Part shown: positions 17,020-27,751 of the stretch, one piece after another
Layout: each line of letters begins with the position of its first letter
Position numbering within the stretch: position 1 is the first letter of the stretch
Assembly (NCBI GenBank): GCA_903928895.1
Contig: CAIYSR010000077.1
Coordinates: forward strand, 30,803-94,802
Direction of reading: 5' to 3'
DNA length: 64,000 nt
DNA from: an uncultured Rhodospirillales bacterium
Lineage (GTDB): Bacteria > Pseudomonadota > Alphaproteobacteria > Acetobacterales > Acetobacteraceae
Program-made: the position numbers and the translations under genes
Notes under the pieces: generated by a model
Databases searched by the model: none
Seen by the model: the letters and a program-made list of their open reading frames with translations, nothing else
What the model was told of the DNA's origin: nothing

Positions 17020-17494
17020 CCAGGCAGCGCTCCAGCAGGTCGAGCGCGGCCTGGGCGAAGGCCCGCATGTTGGCCTCACGATCGCCATGGCCGGTCTCGA
17101 GCACCAGGTCGGACGGCACCGGCCCGGCGACGGCGATGGCGGCATGGCCGGCGGCGTCGCCGTAGCGGTTGCCGGTCGGGCCGGTCGCGCCGGATTCGGC
17201 GATCGCCCAGTCGGTGCCGAAGCGGGTCTTCGCCGCCTCGGCCATGAGCCGGGAGTAGTTGGCGGTGGAGGGGCGGACCGCGCGCATGTCATCATCGGAC
17301 AGGCCGAGGAGCACGCGCCGGGCGACCCGGGTGTAGACCACCGCGCCGCCCATGAAATAGGCCGACGCGCCGGGCACCGCCAGCATGGCAGCGGACATCA
17401 GGCCGCCGGCCGAGCCCTCGGCGATCGACAAGGTCTGGCCACGTTCCTTCAGGATGGCGGCGATGCGAGTGGCGACGGGTTTGAGGCTGTCCAT
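17012..17494 (-). CDS. CinA family protein (nicotinamide-nucleotide amidase, PncC type)
   Basis: 160 residues, the single-domain C-terminal CinA form. It has LSIAEGSAGGLMSAAMLAVPGAS, where the usual AESCTGG appears as AEGSAGG, then YFMGGAVVYTRVARRVLLG and ESGATGPTGNRYGD, which match the family's catalytic and substrate-binding segments. PncC deamidates nicotinamide mononucleotide to nicotinate mononucleotide in the pyridine nucleotide cycle. The cysteine of the AESCTGG motif is replaced by glycine, so the exact activity deserves care. It lies 12 nt downstream of the malic enzyme gene and overlaps the FkbM gene. Confidence 0.85.
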   Translation of the reverse strand: MDSLKPVATRIAAILKERGQTLSIAEGSAGGLMSAAMLAVPGASAYFMGGAVVYTRVARRVLLGLSDDDMRAVRPSTANYSRLMAEAAKTRFGTDWAIAESGATGPTGNRYGDAAGHAAIAVAGPVPSDLVLETGHGDREANMRAFAQAALDLLERCLVG

Positions 17495-17506
17495 GGCAGG
17501 GTTTCC

Positions 17507-19789
17507 CTATGCGCCGACGGTCTGGTGCGCCGCGAGCACGGCCATGTCGACGATCTGGTTGACGGAGGCATCCATCGGCAGGAGTTGCACCGCATGTTCG
17601 AGCCCGATCAGCACCGGGCCGATGGTGGTGCCACCGCCGAGGCGCGGGGCGAGGCGGGAGGTGATGTGGGCGGAATGCAGCCCGGGCATCACCAGCACGT
17701 TCGCCGGGCCGGTGAGGCGGCAGAACGGGTAGAGCGTGCGGTAGGACATGTCGAGCGCGACGTCGGGGCTCATTTCCCCGTCATACTCGAAGTCGACATG
17801 GCGGGCGTCCAGGATCGCCACGGTTTCACGCATCACATCGCCGATGGCGTGGGGCGGGTTGCCGAAGGTTGAGTAGGACATCAGCGCGACCCGCGGCTCA
17901 TGCCCGAGGCGGCGGGCAGCGAGCGCCGCGCCGACGACGATGTCGGCCATCTCGGTCGGGTTGGGGCGGAAATGCATCAGCGTGTCGGCCAGGAAGATGG
18001 TACGGCCACGCTCGCCGAGCATCAAGGTCAGGCCGAAGCTGATGCCACCCGGCACGGTGTCGATGACATGGCCGATATCGGTCAGGCACACCGAGGCCGA
18101 GCGGGTGAGACCGGTGACCACCGCGTCGGCATCGCCGGTGGCGACCATGCAGGCGGCGAAGACGTTGCGGTCCTGGTTGACCATGCGCTGGCAGTCGCGC
18201 AGCAGATAGCCCCGGCGTTGCAGGCGGCCATAGAGCAGCTCGACGTATTTGTGGTTGTTGGTGGACAGGCGGGCGTTGAGGATCTCGATGCCCTCGCCCA
18301 TGCCGAGGCCGAGGGTCGCCATGGTGGCGCGGACGCGGTCCTCGCGGCCGATCAGGACCGGCGTGCCGTAGCCGCCATTGCGGAACTGGACCGCGGCGCG
18401 GACGATCTTCGCCTCCTCGCCCTCGGCGAAGACGACGCGGCGGGGATTGGCGCGGACCCGCTCGGAGATGGCATCGAGCGCGTTGGCGGTTGAATCCAGG
18501 CGGGCGGACAGGTCGCGCGCGTAGCGCCGGAGATCGGCCAGCGGCTTGCGGGCAACGCCGGATTCCATGGCGGCCTTGGCGACGGCCGGCGGCAGACGGG
18601 AAATCAGGCGCGGGTCGAAGGCGTTGGGGATGATGTATTCCGGGCCGAATTGCAGGCGCTTGCCGCCACCGGCGGCGTTGACCTCGTCGGGCACATCCTC
18701 GCGGGCGAGCTGGGCGAGGGCCTCGGCGGCGGCGATTTTCATCGCCTCGTTGATCGTGCTGGCGCGCACATCGAGCGCGCCGCGGAAGATATAGGGGAAG
18801 CCGAGGACATTGTTGACCTGGTTGGGGTAGTCGCTGCGGCCGGTGGCGATGATGGCGTCCGCACTCGCCGAGCGGGCCTCCTCGGGGGTGATCTCGGGAT
18901 CCGGATTGGCCATGGCGAAAATAACCGGCTTGGGGGCCATGGTCCTGACCATCGCTGGGGTCAGCGCGCCCTTGCCCGAGAGGCCGAAAAACACGTCGCA
19001 GCCCTCGATCGCCTCGGCCAGGGTGCGCGCCTTGGTGGCCACCGCATGGGCCGATTTCCACTGGTTCATGCCCTCGGTGCGGCCCTGGAAGACAACGCCC
19101 TTGGTGTCGCACAGGGTGACGTGCTCGGGCCGCATGCCCATCGCCTTGAGCAGCTCGACACAGGCAATGGCGGCAGCACCGGCGCCGTTGACCACCAGTT
19201 TCGTGCTGCGCAGGTCCCGCCCGGTGAGATGGCAGGCATTGATCAGCCCGGCGGCGGCGACGATGGCGGTGCCGTGTTGATCATCATGAAAGACCGGGAT
19301 GTCCATCAGCTCGCGCAGGCGCTGCTCGATGATGAAGCATTCCGGCGCCTTGATGTCCTCGAGATTGATACCGCCAAAGGACGGCCCGAGGTAGCGGACG
19401 CAATTGACGAGTTGGTCGACGTCCTCGGTGTCGATGCACAGGTCGATGCCGTCGACATCGGCGAAGCGCTTGAACAGGGCGATCTTGCCTTCCATCACCG
19501 GCTTGCCCGCGAGCGCACCGAGATTGCCGAGGCCGAGCACCGCGGTGCCGTTGGACACCACCGCGACCATGTTGCCCTTCGAGGTGTAGTCGTAGGCCAG
19601 GGACGGGTCCCGGGCGATGTGCAGGCAAGGCTCGGCCACGCCGGGAGAGTAGGCGAGCGAAAGGTCGCGCGCGGTGGCGAGCGGCTTGGTCAGGCGGGTT
19701 GCCAGTTTGCCCGGAGGATAGGCCGCGTGCATGGCCAGCGCCTCGTCGCCCGAGACGCGGGCCGTCCGCGTGTCGTTGCCGTCGCCCAT
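17507..19789 (-). CDS. maeB: NADP-dependent malic enzyme with phosphotransacetylase domain
   Basis: 760 residues, the length of the MaeB fusion type. The malic enzyme part (about 1-430) has [21 protein letters not shown], the metal-binding [17 protein letters not shown] and the nucleotide-binding [17 protein letters not shown]. The C-terminal part (about 435-760) is phosphotransacetylase-like, with [20 protein letters not shown] and [14 protein letters not shown]. It converts malate to pyruvate with NADPH production; in fusions the C-terminal domain usually acts as an acetyl-CoA-sensing regulatory unit. It is divergent from mutS. Confidence 0.94.
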   Translation of the reverse strand: MGDGNDTRTARVSGDEALAMHAAYPPGKLATRLTKPLATARDLSLAYSPGVAEPCLHIARDPSLAYDYTSKGNMVAVVSNGTAVLGLGNLGALAGKPVMEGKIALFKRFADVDGIDLCIDTEDVDQLVNCVRYLGPSFGGINLEDIKAPECFIIEQRLRELMDIPVFHDDQHGTAIVAAAGLINACHLTGRDLRSTKLVVNGAGAAAIACVELLKAMGMRPEHVTLCDTKGVVFQGRTEGMNQWKSAHAVATKARTLAEAIEGCDVFFGLSGKGALTPAMVRTMAPKPVIFAMANPDPEITPEEARSASADAIIATGRSDYPNQVNNVLGFPYIFRGALDVRASTINEAMKIAAAEALAQLAREDVPDEVNAAGGGKRLQFGPEYIIPNAFDPRLISRLPPAVAKAAMESGVARKPLADLRRYARDLSARLDSTANALDAISERVRANPRRVVFAEGEEAKIVRAAVQFRNGGYGTPVLIGREDRVRATMATLGLGMGEGIEILNARLSTNNHKYVELLYGRLQRRGYLLRDCQRMVNQDRNVFAACMVATGDADAVVTGLTRSASVCLTDIGHVIDTVPGGISFGLTLMLGERGRTIFLADTLMHFRPNPTEMADIVVGAALAARRLGHEPRVALMSYSTFGNPPHAIGDVMRETVAILDARHVDFEYDGEMSPDVALDMSYRTLYPFCRLTGPANVLVMPGLHSAHITSRLAPRLGGGTTIGPVLIGLEHAVQLLPMDASVNQIVDMAVLAAHQTVGA

Positions 19790-19894
19790 GCGTTTTCTCC
19801 CCTGATGCCCAGCGTTAGCCGGGCATCATGACGGGTGATCGGCCGCAGGGGAAGCGAGGCTGACGCGGGCGGTGCGATGCGCCATCATGGCGCA

Positions 19895-22537
19895 ATGACC
19901 GAACCCAATCCGCTCGCCCCGCCACCCGCCGAGGGTGCCACCCCCGCCATGGCGCAATGGTTCGCCGCCAAGGCGCAACATCCCGATGCGCTGCTGTTTT
20001 TCCGGATGGGCGATTTCTACGAGCTGTTCTTCGCCGATGCCCATGCCGCGGCCGCAGCCCTGGATATCGCGCTGACCTATCGCGGCACCCATGGCGGGGC
20101 GCCGATTGCGATGTGTGGCGTTCCGGCGCATGCGGCCGAGAGCTATCTGCAACGGCTGATCCGCCATGGCTTCCGCGTCGCCGTGGGCGAGCAGATGGAG
20201 GAGGCGAAGGCGCGGACGGGGAAGAACCCGATCCGGCGCGAGGTGGTGCGGCTGGTGACGCCGGGAACGCTGACCGAGGATGCTTTGCTCGAGGCGGGAC
20301 GGCCCAATCTGCTGCTGGCGCTGGCCCAAGGAGGAAACGGGTTGGGTGCGGCCTGGCTCGATGTCTCGACCGGATCGTTCCAAAGCCAGAAGCTGACCCT
20401 GCCCCACCTGCCGGCGCTGCTCGGGCGGCTCGATCCGGCGGAAATCCTGGCGCCGGAGGATGTGCCGCTGGGGGACTGGGCGCCCCGTCGCAGCCCCGCG
20501 CCGCCGGTGCCGGCGCAGCCGCGGGCGGTGCTGGAGACACAGTACGGGATCACCAGCCTGGATGCCTACGGCAGTTTCAGCGAGGCGGAGGTGGCCGCGG
20601 CGGCCATGGCGCTCGACTATGTCCGCGCCACGCAGGCGGGCAAGACGCCACTGCTGTCACCGCTGGTGCCGGTGGGCGATGCCGGGCGGATGGAAATGGA
20701 TGCGGCGACGCGGCAGAGCCTCGAAATCACCCGGGCGCGCGATGGCAGCACGACGCATACGCTGTTCGCCGCCGTCAGCCGCACCCTGACGGCGGCGGGT
20801 GCGCGGCTGCTGGCGGAGTGGCTGGGCGGGCCGCTGACCGACCCGGCGAAAATCGTCGAGCGGCAGGACGGCTGGGGGTGGATCCGCGACCACACCTCGG
20901 CGGCGGTGGCGATCCGGGCGGCGCTGCGGCAGGCGCCCGACATCGCGCGCGCCCTGGCGCGGCTGTCGCTGGCGCGTGGCAGCCCGCGCGACCTGGCCGC
21001 GATCCGGGACGGGCAGGCAGCGGCGGCGAAGGCGGTGAAATGTCTGGAGGGTCCGGTCCCGGCGTTACTGGCGCGGTTGCGCGAGGCGCTGGACCTGCCG
21101 CCGGCATTGCATGCCGTGCTGGACGCGGCGCTGGCCGACCCGGCGCCGCTGCGGCTCGATCCGGCGACGACGACGATCGCGCCGGGCTTCGATGCTGAAC
21201 TCGACGCCGAGCGGACGCTGCGCGACGACAGCCGCCGCGTGATCGCGGCGATGCAGCTCGATTTCGCGCAAAAATACGGCGTGGCGAGCCTCAAGATCAA
21301 ACACCACCAGCAGCTCGGCTATGTGATCGAAGCCCCGGCGGTGGCGGTCGAAAAATTGCGCGGCCATCCCGAGCTGGTGCTGCGCCAGGGCATGGCGAAC
21401 GGCGCGCGCTTCACGCACCCCGAACTGTCCGAACTGGACCGGCGGATCAGCGAGGCGGCGGAGCGGGCGGCGGCGCGGGAGCGGGCGATCTTCGCCCATC
21501 TGCTGGAGCGGACGCTGGCGCAGGCGGCAGCGCTGGCCGAGATGGCCGGCGCCTTGGCGGAACTCGATGTCGCGCAGTCGGCCGCACGGCTGGCGGAACC
21601 GGGGACGTGGTGCCGGCCGGAGGTGGTTGCGTCCCATGAGTTCACCGTCCGCGAGGGGCGTCATCCGGTGGTGGAGGCGGCCCTTGCGGGGGTGTCGCCG
21701 TTCGTGCCGAACGACTGCGATCTTTCGCCGGAGCGGCGCGTGCTGCTGCTGACCGGGCCGAACATGGCGGGCAAGTCGACCTATCTGCGGCAAAACGCGC
21801 TGATCGCGCTGCTCGCCCAGGCCGGCCTGCCGGTGCCGGCGCGCGCGGCGCGCATCGGGGTGGTGGACCGGCTGTTCTCCCGCGTCGGCGCGGCCGACGA
21901 TCTGGCCCGGGGGCGATCGACGTTCATGGTGGAGATGGTCGAAACGGCGGCGATCCTGCACCAGGCGGGGCCGAAATCGCTGGTGATCGTGGACGAGATC
22001 GGGCGCGGCACGGCGACGCTGGATGGGCTCGCGATCGCCTGGGCGGTGCTGGAGGCACTGCACAATACGCTGCGCTGCCGGGTGATTTTCGCAACGCATT
22101 TCCATGAGCTGGCCCGGCTCGGCGAGTTGCCGCATCTGCGGCCGCACACGATGCGGGTGAAGGAGTGGAAGCAGGATGTCGTTTTCCTGCATGAGGTCGG
22201 GGAAGGTTCGGGTGGGCGGTCCTGGGGCGTGCATGTGGCGCGGCTCGCCGGCGTGCCGGCCGCCGTGGTGAAGCGGGCGGGCACGCTGCTGCGTCAGATC
22301 GAGGAGCGGGCAGGAGATTTGACCGACGCTTCGGCGCTGCCCTTGTTCGCCGCCGCGCCGCCGGAGGTGACGGCGGAACCGGAGGCGGTCGACCCGGTGC
22401 GCGCGGCGCTGGCAGCGATCGACCCCGACGCCTTGACCCCGCGGGAGGCACAGGAGGCGCTCTACCGGTTGCATGGGATGTTGGCTGGAGACCCGTCCAC
22501 CCGTCCCATCGGCCCGGAGCCGACGGTCCAGGGGTGA
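19895..22537 (+). CDS. mutS: DNA mismatch repair protein MutS
   Basis: 880 residues from the ATG at 19895; ATGs at 19835 and 19877 are in frame but add residues not seen in the family. The mismatch-recognition Phe-X-Glu motif is FRMGDFYELFF near the N terminus. The C-terminal ATPase has the Walker A motif GPNMAGKST, the Walker B LVIVDEIGRGTATLDG, and the FATHFHEL signature. It recognises base mismatches and small loops and recruits MutL. No convincing Shine-Dalgarno sequence is visible before 19895. It stands divergent from the malic enzyme gene, and glnD follows closely. Confidence 0.96.
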   Translation: MTEPNPLAPPPAEGATPAMAQWFAAKAQHPDALLFFRMGDFYELFFADAHAAAAALDIALTYRGTHGGAPIAMCGVPAHAAESYLQRLIRHGFRVAVGEQMEEAKARTGKNPIRREVVRLVTPGTLTEDALLEAGRPNLLLALAQGGNGLGAAWLDVSTGSFQSQKLTLPHLPALLGRLDPAEILAPEDVPLGDWAPRRSPAPPVPAQPRAVLETQYGITSLDAYGSFSEAEVAAAAMALDYVRATQAGKTPLLSPLVPVGDAGRMEMDAATRQSLEITRARDGSTTHTLFAAVSRTLTAAGARLLAEWLGGPLTDPAKIVERQDGWGWIRDHTSAAVAIRAALRQAPDIARALARLSLARGSPRDLAAIRDGQAAAAKAVKCLEGPVPALLARLREALDLPPALHAVLDAALADPAPLRLDPATTTIAPGFDAELDAERTLRDDSRRVIAAMQLDFAQKYGVASLKIKHHQQLGYVIEAPAVAVEKLRGHPELVLRQGMANGARFTHPELSELDRRISEAAERAAARERAIFAHLLERTLAQAAALAEMAGALAELDVAQSAARLAEPGTWCRPEVVASHEFTVREGRHPVVEAALAGVSPFVPNDCDLSPERRVLLLTGPNMAGKSTYLRQNALIALLAQAGLPVPARAARIGVVDRLFSRVGAADDLARGRSTFMVEMVETAAILHQAGPKSLVIVDEIGRGTATLDGLAIAWAVLEALHNTLRCRVIFATHFHELARLGELPHLRPHTMRVKEWKQDVVFLHEVGEGSGGRSWGVHVARLAGVPAAVVKRAGTLLRQIEERAGDLTDASALPLFAAAPPEVTAEPEAVDPVRAALAAIDPDALTPREAQEALYRLHGMLAGDPSTRPIGPEPTVQG

Positions 22538-22555
22538 CCGCCCGGAGGTGACGGA

Positions 22556-25426
22556 TTGCGGCTTGGCGTGGTGGGGGAACAGCCCTTAACATCTCTGCCT
22601 ATGCTCCCCCCTTCCCCCCTGCCCACCGACCCCGCCGAGGCCACCGCCCAGTTGCGATCGGCGCTCCTCAACCTCATCCAGGGTCCGACCTCGGGCGATG
22701 ATGGGGCGATCCCGCGGGAAGCCGCCCTCGGCGCGTTCCGTCGGCATCTGGCGCGGATCCAGGCGCAGGTGCGCGACCAGTTCGAGCAGGGGGTGCTGTC
22801 CGGGATGAAGGCGGCCCGGTTGTTGTCGGCGCTGATGGACGGGCTGATGGCCGAGCTGTTCGTCTACGCCTCGGATTCCGGAGCGGCCAACGGCGGGACG
22901 GTGCGCCTGGCGATGGCGGCCACCGGAGGCTACGGGCGCGGCGTGCTGGCGCCGTTCAGCGACATCGACCTGCTGTTCCTGACCGGTGAGGCGGCGGCCC
23001 CGGCCGATCTTCGGGTGATCGAGTTCACGCTGTATTTTCTGTGGGACCTCGGCCTCAAGGTCGGGCATGCCACCCGTTCGGTCGCGGATTGCCTCGCGCA
23101 GTCGCGCGGTGACGCCACCATCCGCACCTCGCTGCTCGATGCCAGGCCGCTCGCCGGGGAGGCCAGCCTGTTCGCGGAATTCTCGGTCTCCTTCCGCGCG
23201 GCCTGCCGCGAGGCCGGTGCCGCGGGCTATCTGGCGGCCAAGCGGGCCGAGCGCGATGTGCGCCATCGCCGGTTCGGCGACAGCCCCTTCGTGGTGGAAC
23301 CCAACATCAAGGAAGGCCGCGGCGCGCTGCGCGACCTCCAGATGATGTACTGGATCGCACGCTACATCTTCGGCACCTCCTCGATGCTCGAACTGGCCGA
23401 TCCGGACGGGCCGACCGGCGGGATCATCACCCCGCAGGAGGCGCGGCTGGCGCTGCGCTCGTGGGATTTCCTGTGGACGCTGCGCTTCCACCTCCACTAT
23501 GTCGCCGGTCGCGCCGAGGAGCGGCTGACGTTCGACCTGCAACCCGTCGTCGGCGCCCGCATGGGCTATACGCGGCACGGGCGGATGGACGGGGTAGAGC
23601 GCTTCATGCGCCACTATTTCCTGACCGCGCGCGAGGTGATCCGCCTGACCCAGGTGCTGGAGCCGGCCCTGGAACGGGCGGCGCTGGGGCCTCCGGCGCG
23701 CGCGGCGGAGACCGATGCGGCGCTGCTGCGGGCCGGCTTCATGCTGCTCGACGGCAAGCTGATGCCGGCGAGCGGCCAGCAGTTCCATGACGAGCCGATC
23801 CGCATGCTGCGGATGTTGCAGATCGCGCGCGACCGCGGGCTGCGGCTGCATCCGCTGGCGGTGCGGGCGCTGATCCGCAACGAGCGCCGCGCGGTAGACC
23901 TTCGCGGCAACGCCGAGGCGGCCGCGGTGTTCCTTGATCTGCTGTGCGGACGCGACGCCGAGCACAACCGGATCGACGGCGCGCAGTGGATGAAGGTGCT
24001 CAACGAGACCGGCATTCTTGGCCGGATGCTGCCGGACTGGGCGCGCATCGTCGGCCAGATGCAGTTCGACACCTACCATATCTTCACCGTCGACGAGCAC
24101 ACCATCGAGGCGGTGCGCATCCTCAACACGCTTGAGCGCGGCGAACTGGCCGAGACCGCCCCGGTTGCTTCCAGCCTGGTCGATCATCTGCAATCCCGGC
24201 GCGCGCTCTACGTGGCAATGCTGCTGCATGACATCTGCAAGGGCCGCGGCGGCGATCATTCCGAACTGGGCGCGGAGCTGGCGCTGGAGGTCGGACCGGC
24301 ATTGGGGCTGTCGGCCGAGGAGACCGAGATGGTGTCCTGGCTGGTGCTGCACCATCTGCTGCTCAGCACCACCGCCTTCAAGCGCGACATCGACGACCCG
24401 AAAACCATCCTCGATCTGTCCGAGGTGATCCAGTCGCCGGAGCGGCTCAAGCTGCTGCTGGTGTTGACGGTGGCGGACATGCGGGCGGTGTCGCCCAAGG
24501 TCTGGAACGGCTGGAAGGCAACGCTGCTGCGCGAGCTTTATGCTCGGGTGGCCGAAGTGCTGGCGGGTGGCCTGTCCACCACCGAGCGCGATACCAGGGT
24601 GTCCCGCGCGCGCGAGGCCGTGGCGGCGATGCTCGACGGCTGGAAGCAGGCCGAGGTCGATCACTTTCTCGGGCTCGGCTATCCCGGCTACTGGCTGTCG
24701 TTCGACCCGGAGACGCATCTGCGCCACGCCCGGATGGTGCGCGACGCCGAATCGCGCAAGGCGCCGCTGACGGTGGTGACCCAGCCGCTGCCGGCCCGCG
24801 CGGTCACCGAGGTGACGGTCTATGCGGCCGACCATGCCGGCCTGTTCAGCCGCATCGCCGGCGCACTGGCGGTGGCCGGCGCGTCGATCGTCGATGCGCG
24901 GATCCATACCCTGACCAACGGCATGGCGCTCGACACGTTCTGGGTGCAGGACGCCGCCGGCGGCGCCTTCGATCAGCCGCACCGGCTGGCGCGGCTCTAT
25001 GTGCTGATCGAGCAGGCCCTGTCGGGCCGCATCCGGCTCGGTGCCGAAATCCGCAAAGCCTCCAAGACCCTGCTCGGGCGGCGCATCCGGGCGATGAACG
25101 TGCCGCCCCGGGTGGTGATCGATAACCATGCATCGAACACCTACACGGTGCTGGAAGTGAACGGGCGCGACCGCACCGGCTTGCTGCACGACGTCACCGC
25201 GGCGATATCCGACCAGGGGCTACAGATCGCCTCGGCCCATGTCACCACCTACGGGGTGCGCGCGGTGGACGTGTTCTATGTCAAGGATGTGTTCGGACTG
25301 AAGGTCGAAAACGAGCGCAAACTCTCGCAGTTGCGCACGGCGTTGCTGGCCGCGCTCGGCAGCCCCGAGGAGCCGGCGCCCGCACCGCTTCCGGCGCGGC
25401 CGCGGCGCCGACGTGCCGCGGCATGA
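22556..25426 (+). CDS. glnD: [protein-PII] uridylyltransferase / uridylyl-removing enzyme
   Basis: 956 residues from TTG 22556. This start is supported by GGAGGTGA at 22544-22551; the ATG at 22601 is in frame but has no such site. Domains in order: a nucleotidyltransferase with GYGRGVLAPFSDIDLLFL, a PII-uridylyltransferase helical part with EPNIKEGRGALRDLQMMYW, an HD phosphohydrolase domain with LLHDICKGRGGDHSELG, and two C-terminal ACT domains (about 745-830 and 855-930) that sense glutamine. It adds and removes UMP on PII proteins in response to nitrogen supply. It directly follows mutS; its stop overlaps the start of the next gene. Confidence 0.96.
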   Translation: MRLGVVGEQPLTSLPMLPPSPLPTDPAEATAQLRSALLNLIQGPTSGDDGAIPREAALGAFRRHLARIQAQVRDQFEQGVLSGMKAARLLSALMDGLMAELFVYASDSGAANGGTVRLAMAATGGYGRGVLAPFSDIDLLFLTGEAAAPADLRVIEFTLYFLWDLGLKVGHATRSVADCLAQSRGDATIRTSLLDARPLAGEASLFAEFSVSFRAACREAGAAGYLAAKRAERDVRHRRFGDSPFVVEPNIKEGRGALRDLQMMYWIARYIFGTSSMLELADPDGPTGGIITPQEARLALRSWDFLWTLRFHLHYVAGRAEERLTFDLQPVVGARMGYTRHGRMDGVERFMRHYFLTAREVIRLTQVLEPALERAALGPPARAAETDAALLRAGFMLLDGKLMPASGQQFHDEPIRMLRMLQIARDRGLRLHPLAVRALIRNERRAVDLRGNAEAAAVFLDLLCGRDAEHNRIDGAQWMKVLNETGILGRMLPDWARIVGQMQFDTYHIFTVDEHTIEAVRILNTLERGELAETAPVASSLVDHLQSRRALYVAMLLHDICKGRGGDHSELGAELALEVGPALGLSAEETEMVSWLVLHHLLLSTTAFKRDIDDPKTILDLSEVIQSPERLKLLLVLTVADMRAVSPKVWNGWKATLLRELYARVAEVLAGGLSTTERDTRVSRAREAVAAMLDGWKQAEVDHFLGLGYPGYWLSFDPETHLRHARMVRDAESRKAPLTVVTQPLPARAVTEVTVYAADHAGLFSRIAGALAVAGASIVDARIHTLTNGMALDTFWVQDAAGGAFDQPHRLARLYVLIEQALSGRIRLGAEIRKASKTLLGRRIRAMNVPPRVVIDNHASNTYTVLEVNGRDRTGLLHDVTAAISDQGLQIASAHVTTYGVRAVDVFYVKDVFGLKVENERKLSQLRTALLAALGSPEEPAPAPLPARPRRRRAAA

Positions 25427-25995
25427 GCCGCCGCCTGATAACGGCGCTCGCGCTGGCGCTCACGGCCACCGGCGCATGGGCGCAAGGGGCGCCACCGTCG
25501 GCGCTCCCGCAGCGCCCGTCGTCGATCCCGACACCGGGCGCGCGGCGCGGCTGGGACATCACGCTGTTCCAGATCGACAAGGCCAGCACGCTGGTGGGCA
25601 ATCCGATCGCCTTTCCGTGCACCCCCACGGGCTGCGAACAGCCGGTCACGCTGGACATCGCGGGACGGCCCTTCCGCTTCCTGATCGCGGTCAGCTTCGT
25701 GCCGAAGGGCGCCTATTTCGCGGTACAGCCACTGCAGCCGGACGTCACAAGGGTGATCGAGTTCGAAAAGACCTATCTCGGCCCAACTTTCCTCCAGGTG
25801 CGCGAGAAAGCCCGCTTCAACACCACATTGCGCTTCACCCTGGTCGGCCCGGCGATGCGCGAGAGCGAGGAGCAACCGGGCCAGATCATGAACAACCAGC
25901 GCAGCAAGGTGTTCCAACGCAAATTGTCGCCGGACCTCATTTTGCGCGTATCCCTCGCACCGGCAGCTGAAGGCGAGCTGAAACCGGTGGAGTAG
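25423..25995 (+). CDS. secreted or periplasmic protein of unknown function
   Basis: 190 residues. It starts with a clear signal peptide, MSRRLITALALALTATGAWA, with a likely cleavage after AWA at 18-20. The mature part is mostly beta-strand-like, with one cysteine pair in PCTPTGCEQ and the segment RPFRFLIAVSFVPKGAYFAV. I do not recognise the family. The ATG at 25423 overlaps the glnD stop by 4 nt, so it is coupled to glnD, although a role in nitrogen control is not implied by its sequence. It is convergent with the SDR gene 24 bp away. Confidence 0.75.
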   Translation: MSRRLITALALALTATGAWAQGAPPSALPQRPSSIPTPGARRGWDITLFQIDKASTLVGNPIAFPCTPTGCEQPVTLDIAGRPFRFLIAVSFVPKGAYFAVQPLQPDVTRVIEFEKTYLGPTFLQVREKARFNTTLRFTLVGPAMRESEEQPGQIMNNQRSKVFQRKLSPDLILRVSLAPAAEGELKPVE

Positions 25996-26019
25996 CCGCA
26001 GCAGTCGACGTCGCCGCCC

Positions 26020-26710
26020 CTACAGCATCGGCTCCAGCCGCCAGTTGACCAGCAGTTCGCCGATGGTGGCGGTGTTGGGCAGCAGGATCACGGTCTCGGC
26101 CAGCACGGCGAGGTCCTCGGCGCGGGTCATCTTGTCCCGCGGCGCGGTGGTGACATGGGCGGTCATGTCGGTGGCGACGAAGCCGGGGCACAGCGCGGTC
26201 GCGCGGATGCCGGAATCCCAGCCCTCGCGGCGGATGGACTGGGTCAGCGCGATGAGGGCGAACTTGCTCATCGCATAGCCGAAATTCTCATTGGCGACGC
26301 GCTTGCCCGACAGCGAGGCGATGTTGACCACCCGGCCTTCGCCGCCGGCGCGGAGGTGCGGCAGCGCCGCGCGCACCACCCGCAGCGGGCCCTTCACGTT
26401 GACCCGCCACATCGCGTCGATGCCGGTCTCGTCGGGGTCATCGAGCCGGGTGCGGGGCGCTGAAATGCCGGCGGCGTTGACCAGCACATCGATCCGCCCG
26501 AACCGGCCCATGGTGGCATCGACCCAGGAGGTTGCATCCTCGGCACGCTCGGCATCATAGCGCACGGCCAGCACGTCATCTGAGGCGGCGACGCTCGCGG
26601 GCGTCCGCACCCCGGCGGAAATGCGAAAGCCGCGTGCCCGCAGGCGCTCTGCGATCGCCCGCCCGATGCCGCGCGAGGCGCCCGAAACCATCGCGACACG
26701 GCCGGCTGGA

Positions 26711-26718
<8 letters not shown>
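26020..26718 (-). CDS. short-chain dehydrogenase/reductase
   Basis: 232 residues, a classical SDR. The cofactor motif is GASRGIG at 13-19, NAAG follows at about 86-89, and the catalytic serine and YxxxK motif (YAMSK) are present after VVNIASLSG. PGFVATDMT follows the active site as usual. The family reduces or oxidises carbonyl or hydroxyl groups with NAD(P); the substrate is unknown. Its start overlaps the end of the ABC ATPase gene by 8 nt, so the two form one transcription unit, an unusual pairing. Confidence 0.88.
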
Positions 26719-27691
<973 letters not shown>

Positions 27692-27751
27692 GCTTGTCAG
27701 CGTGCGGTGTCCGGTTCAAACCTGCAAGCCGAAGCTTGCCCGGAGAACCGC

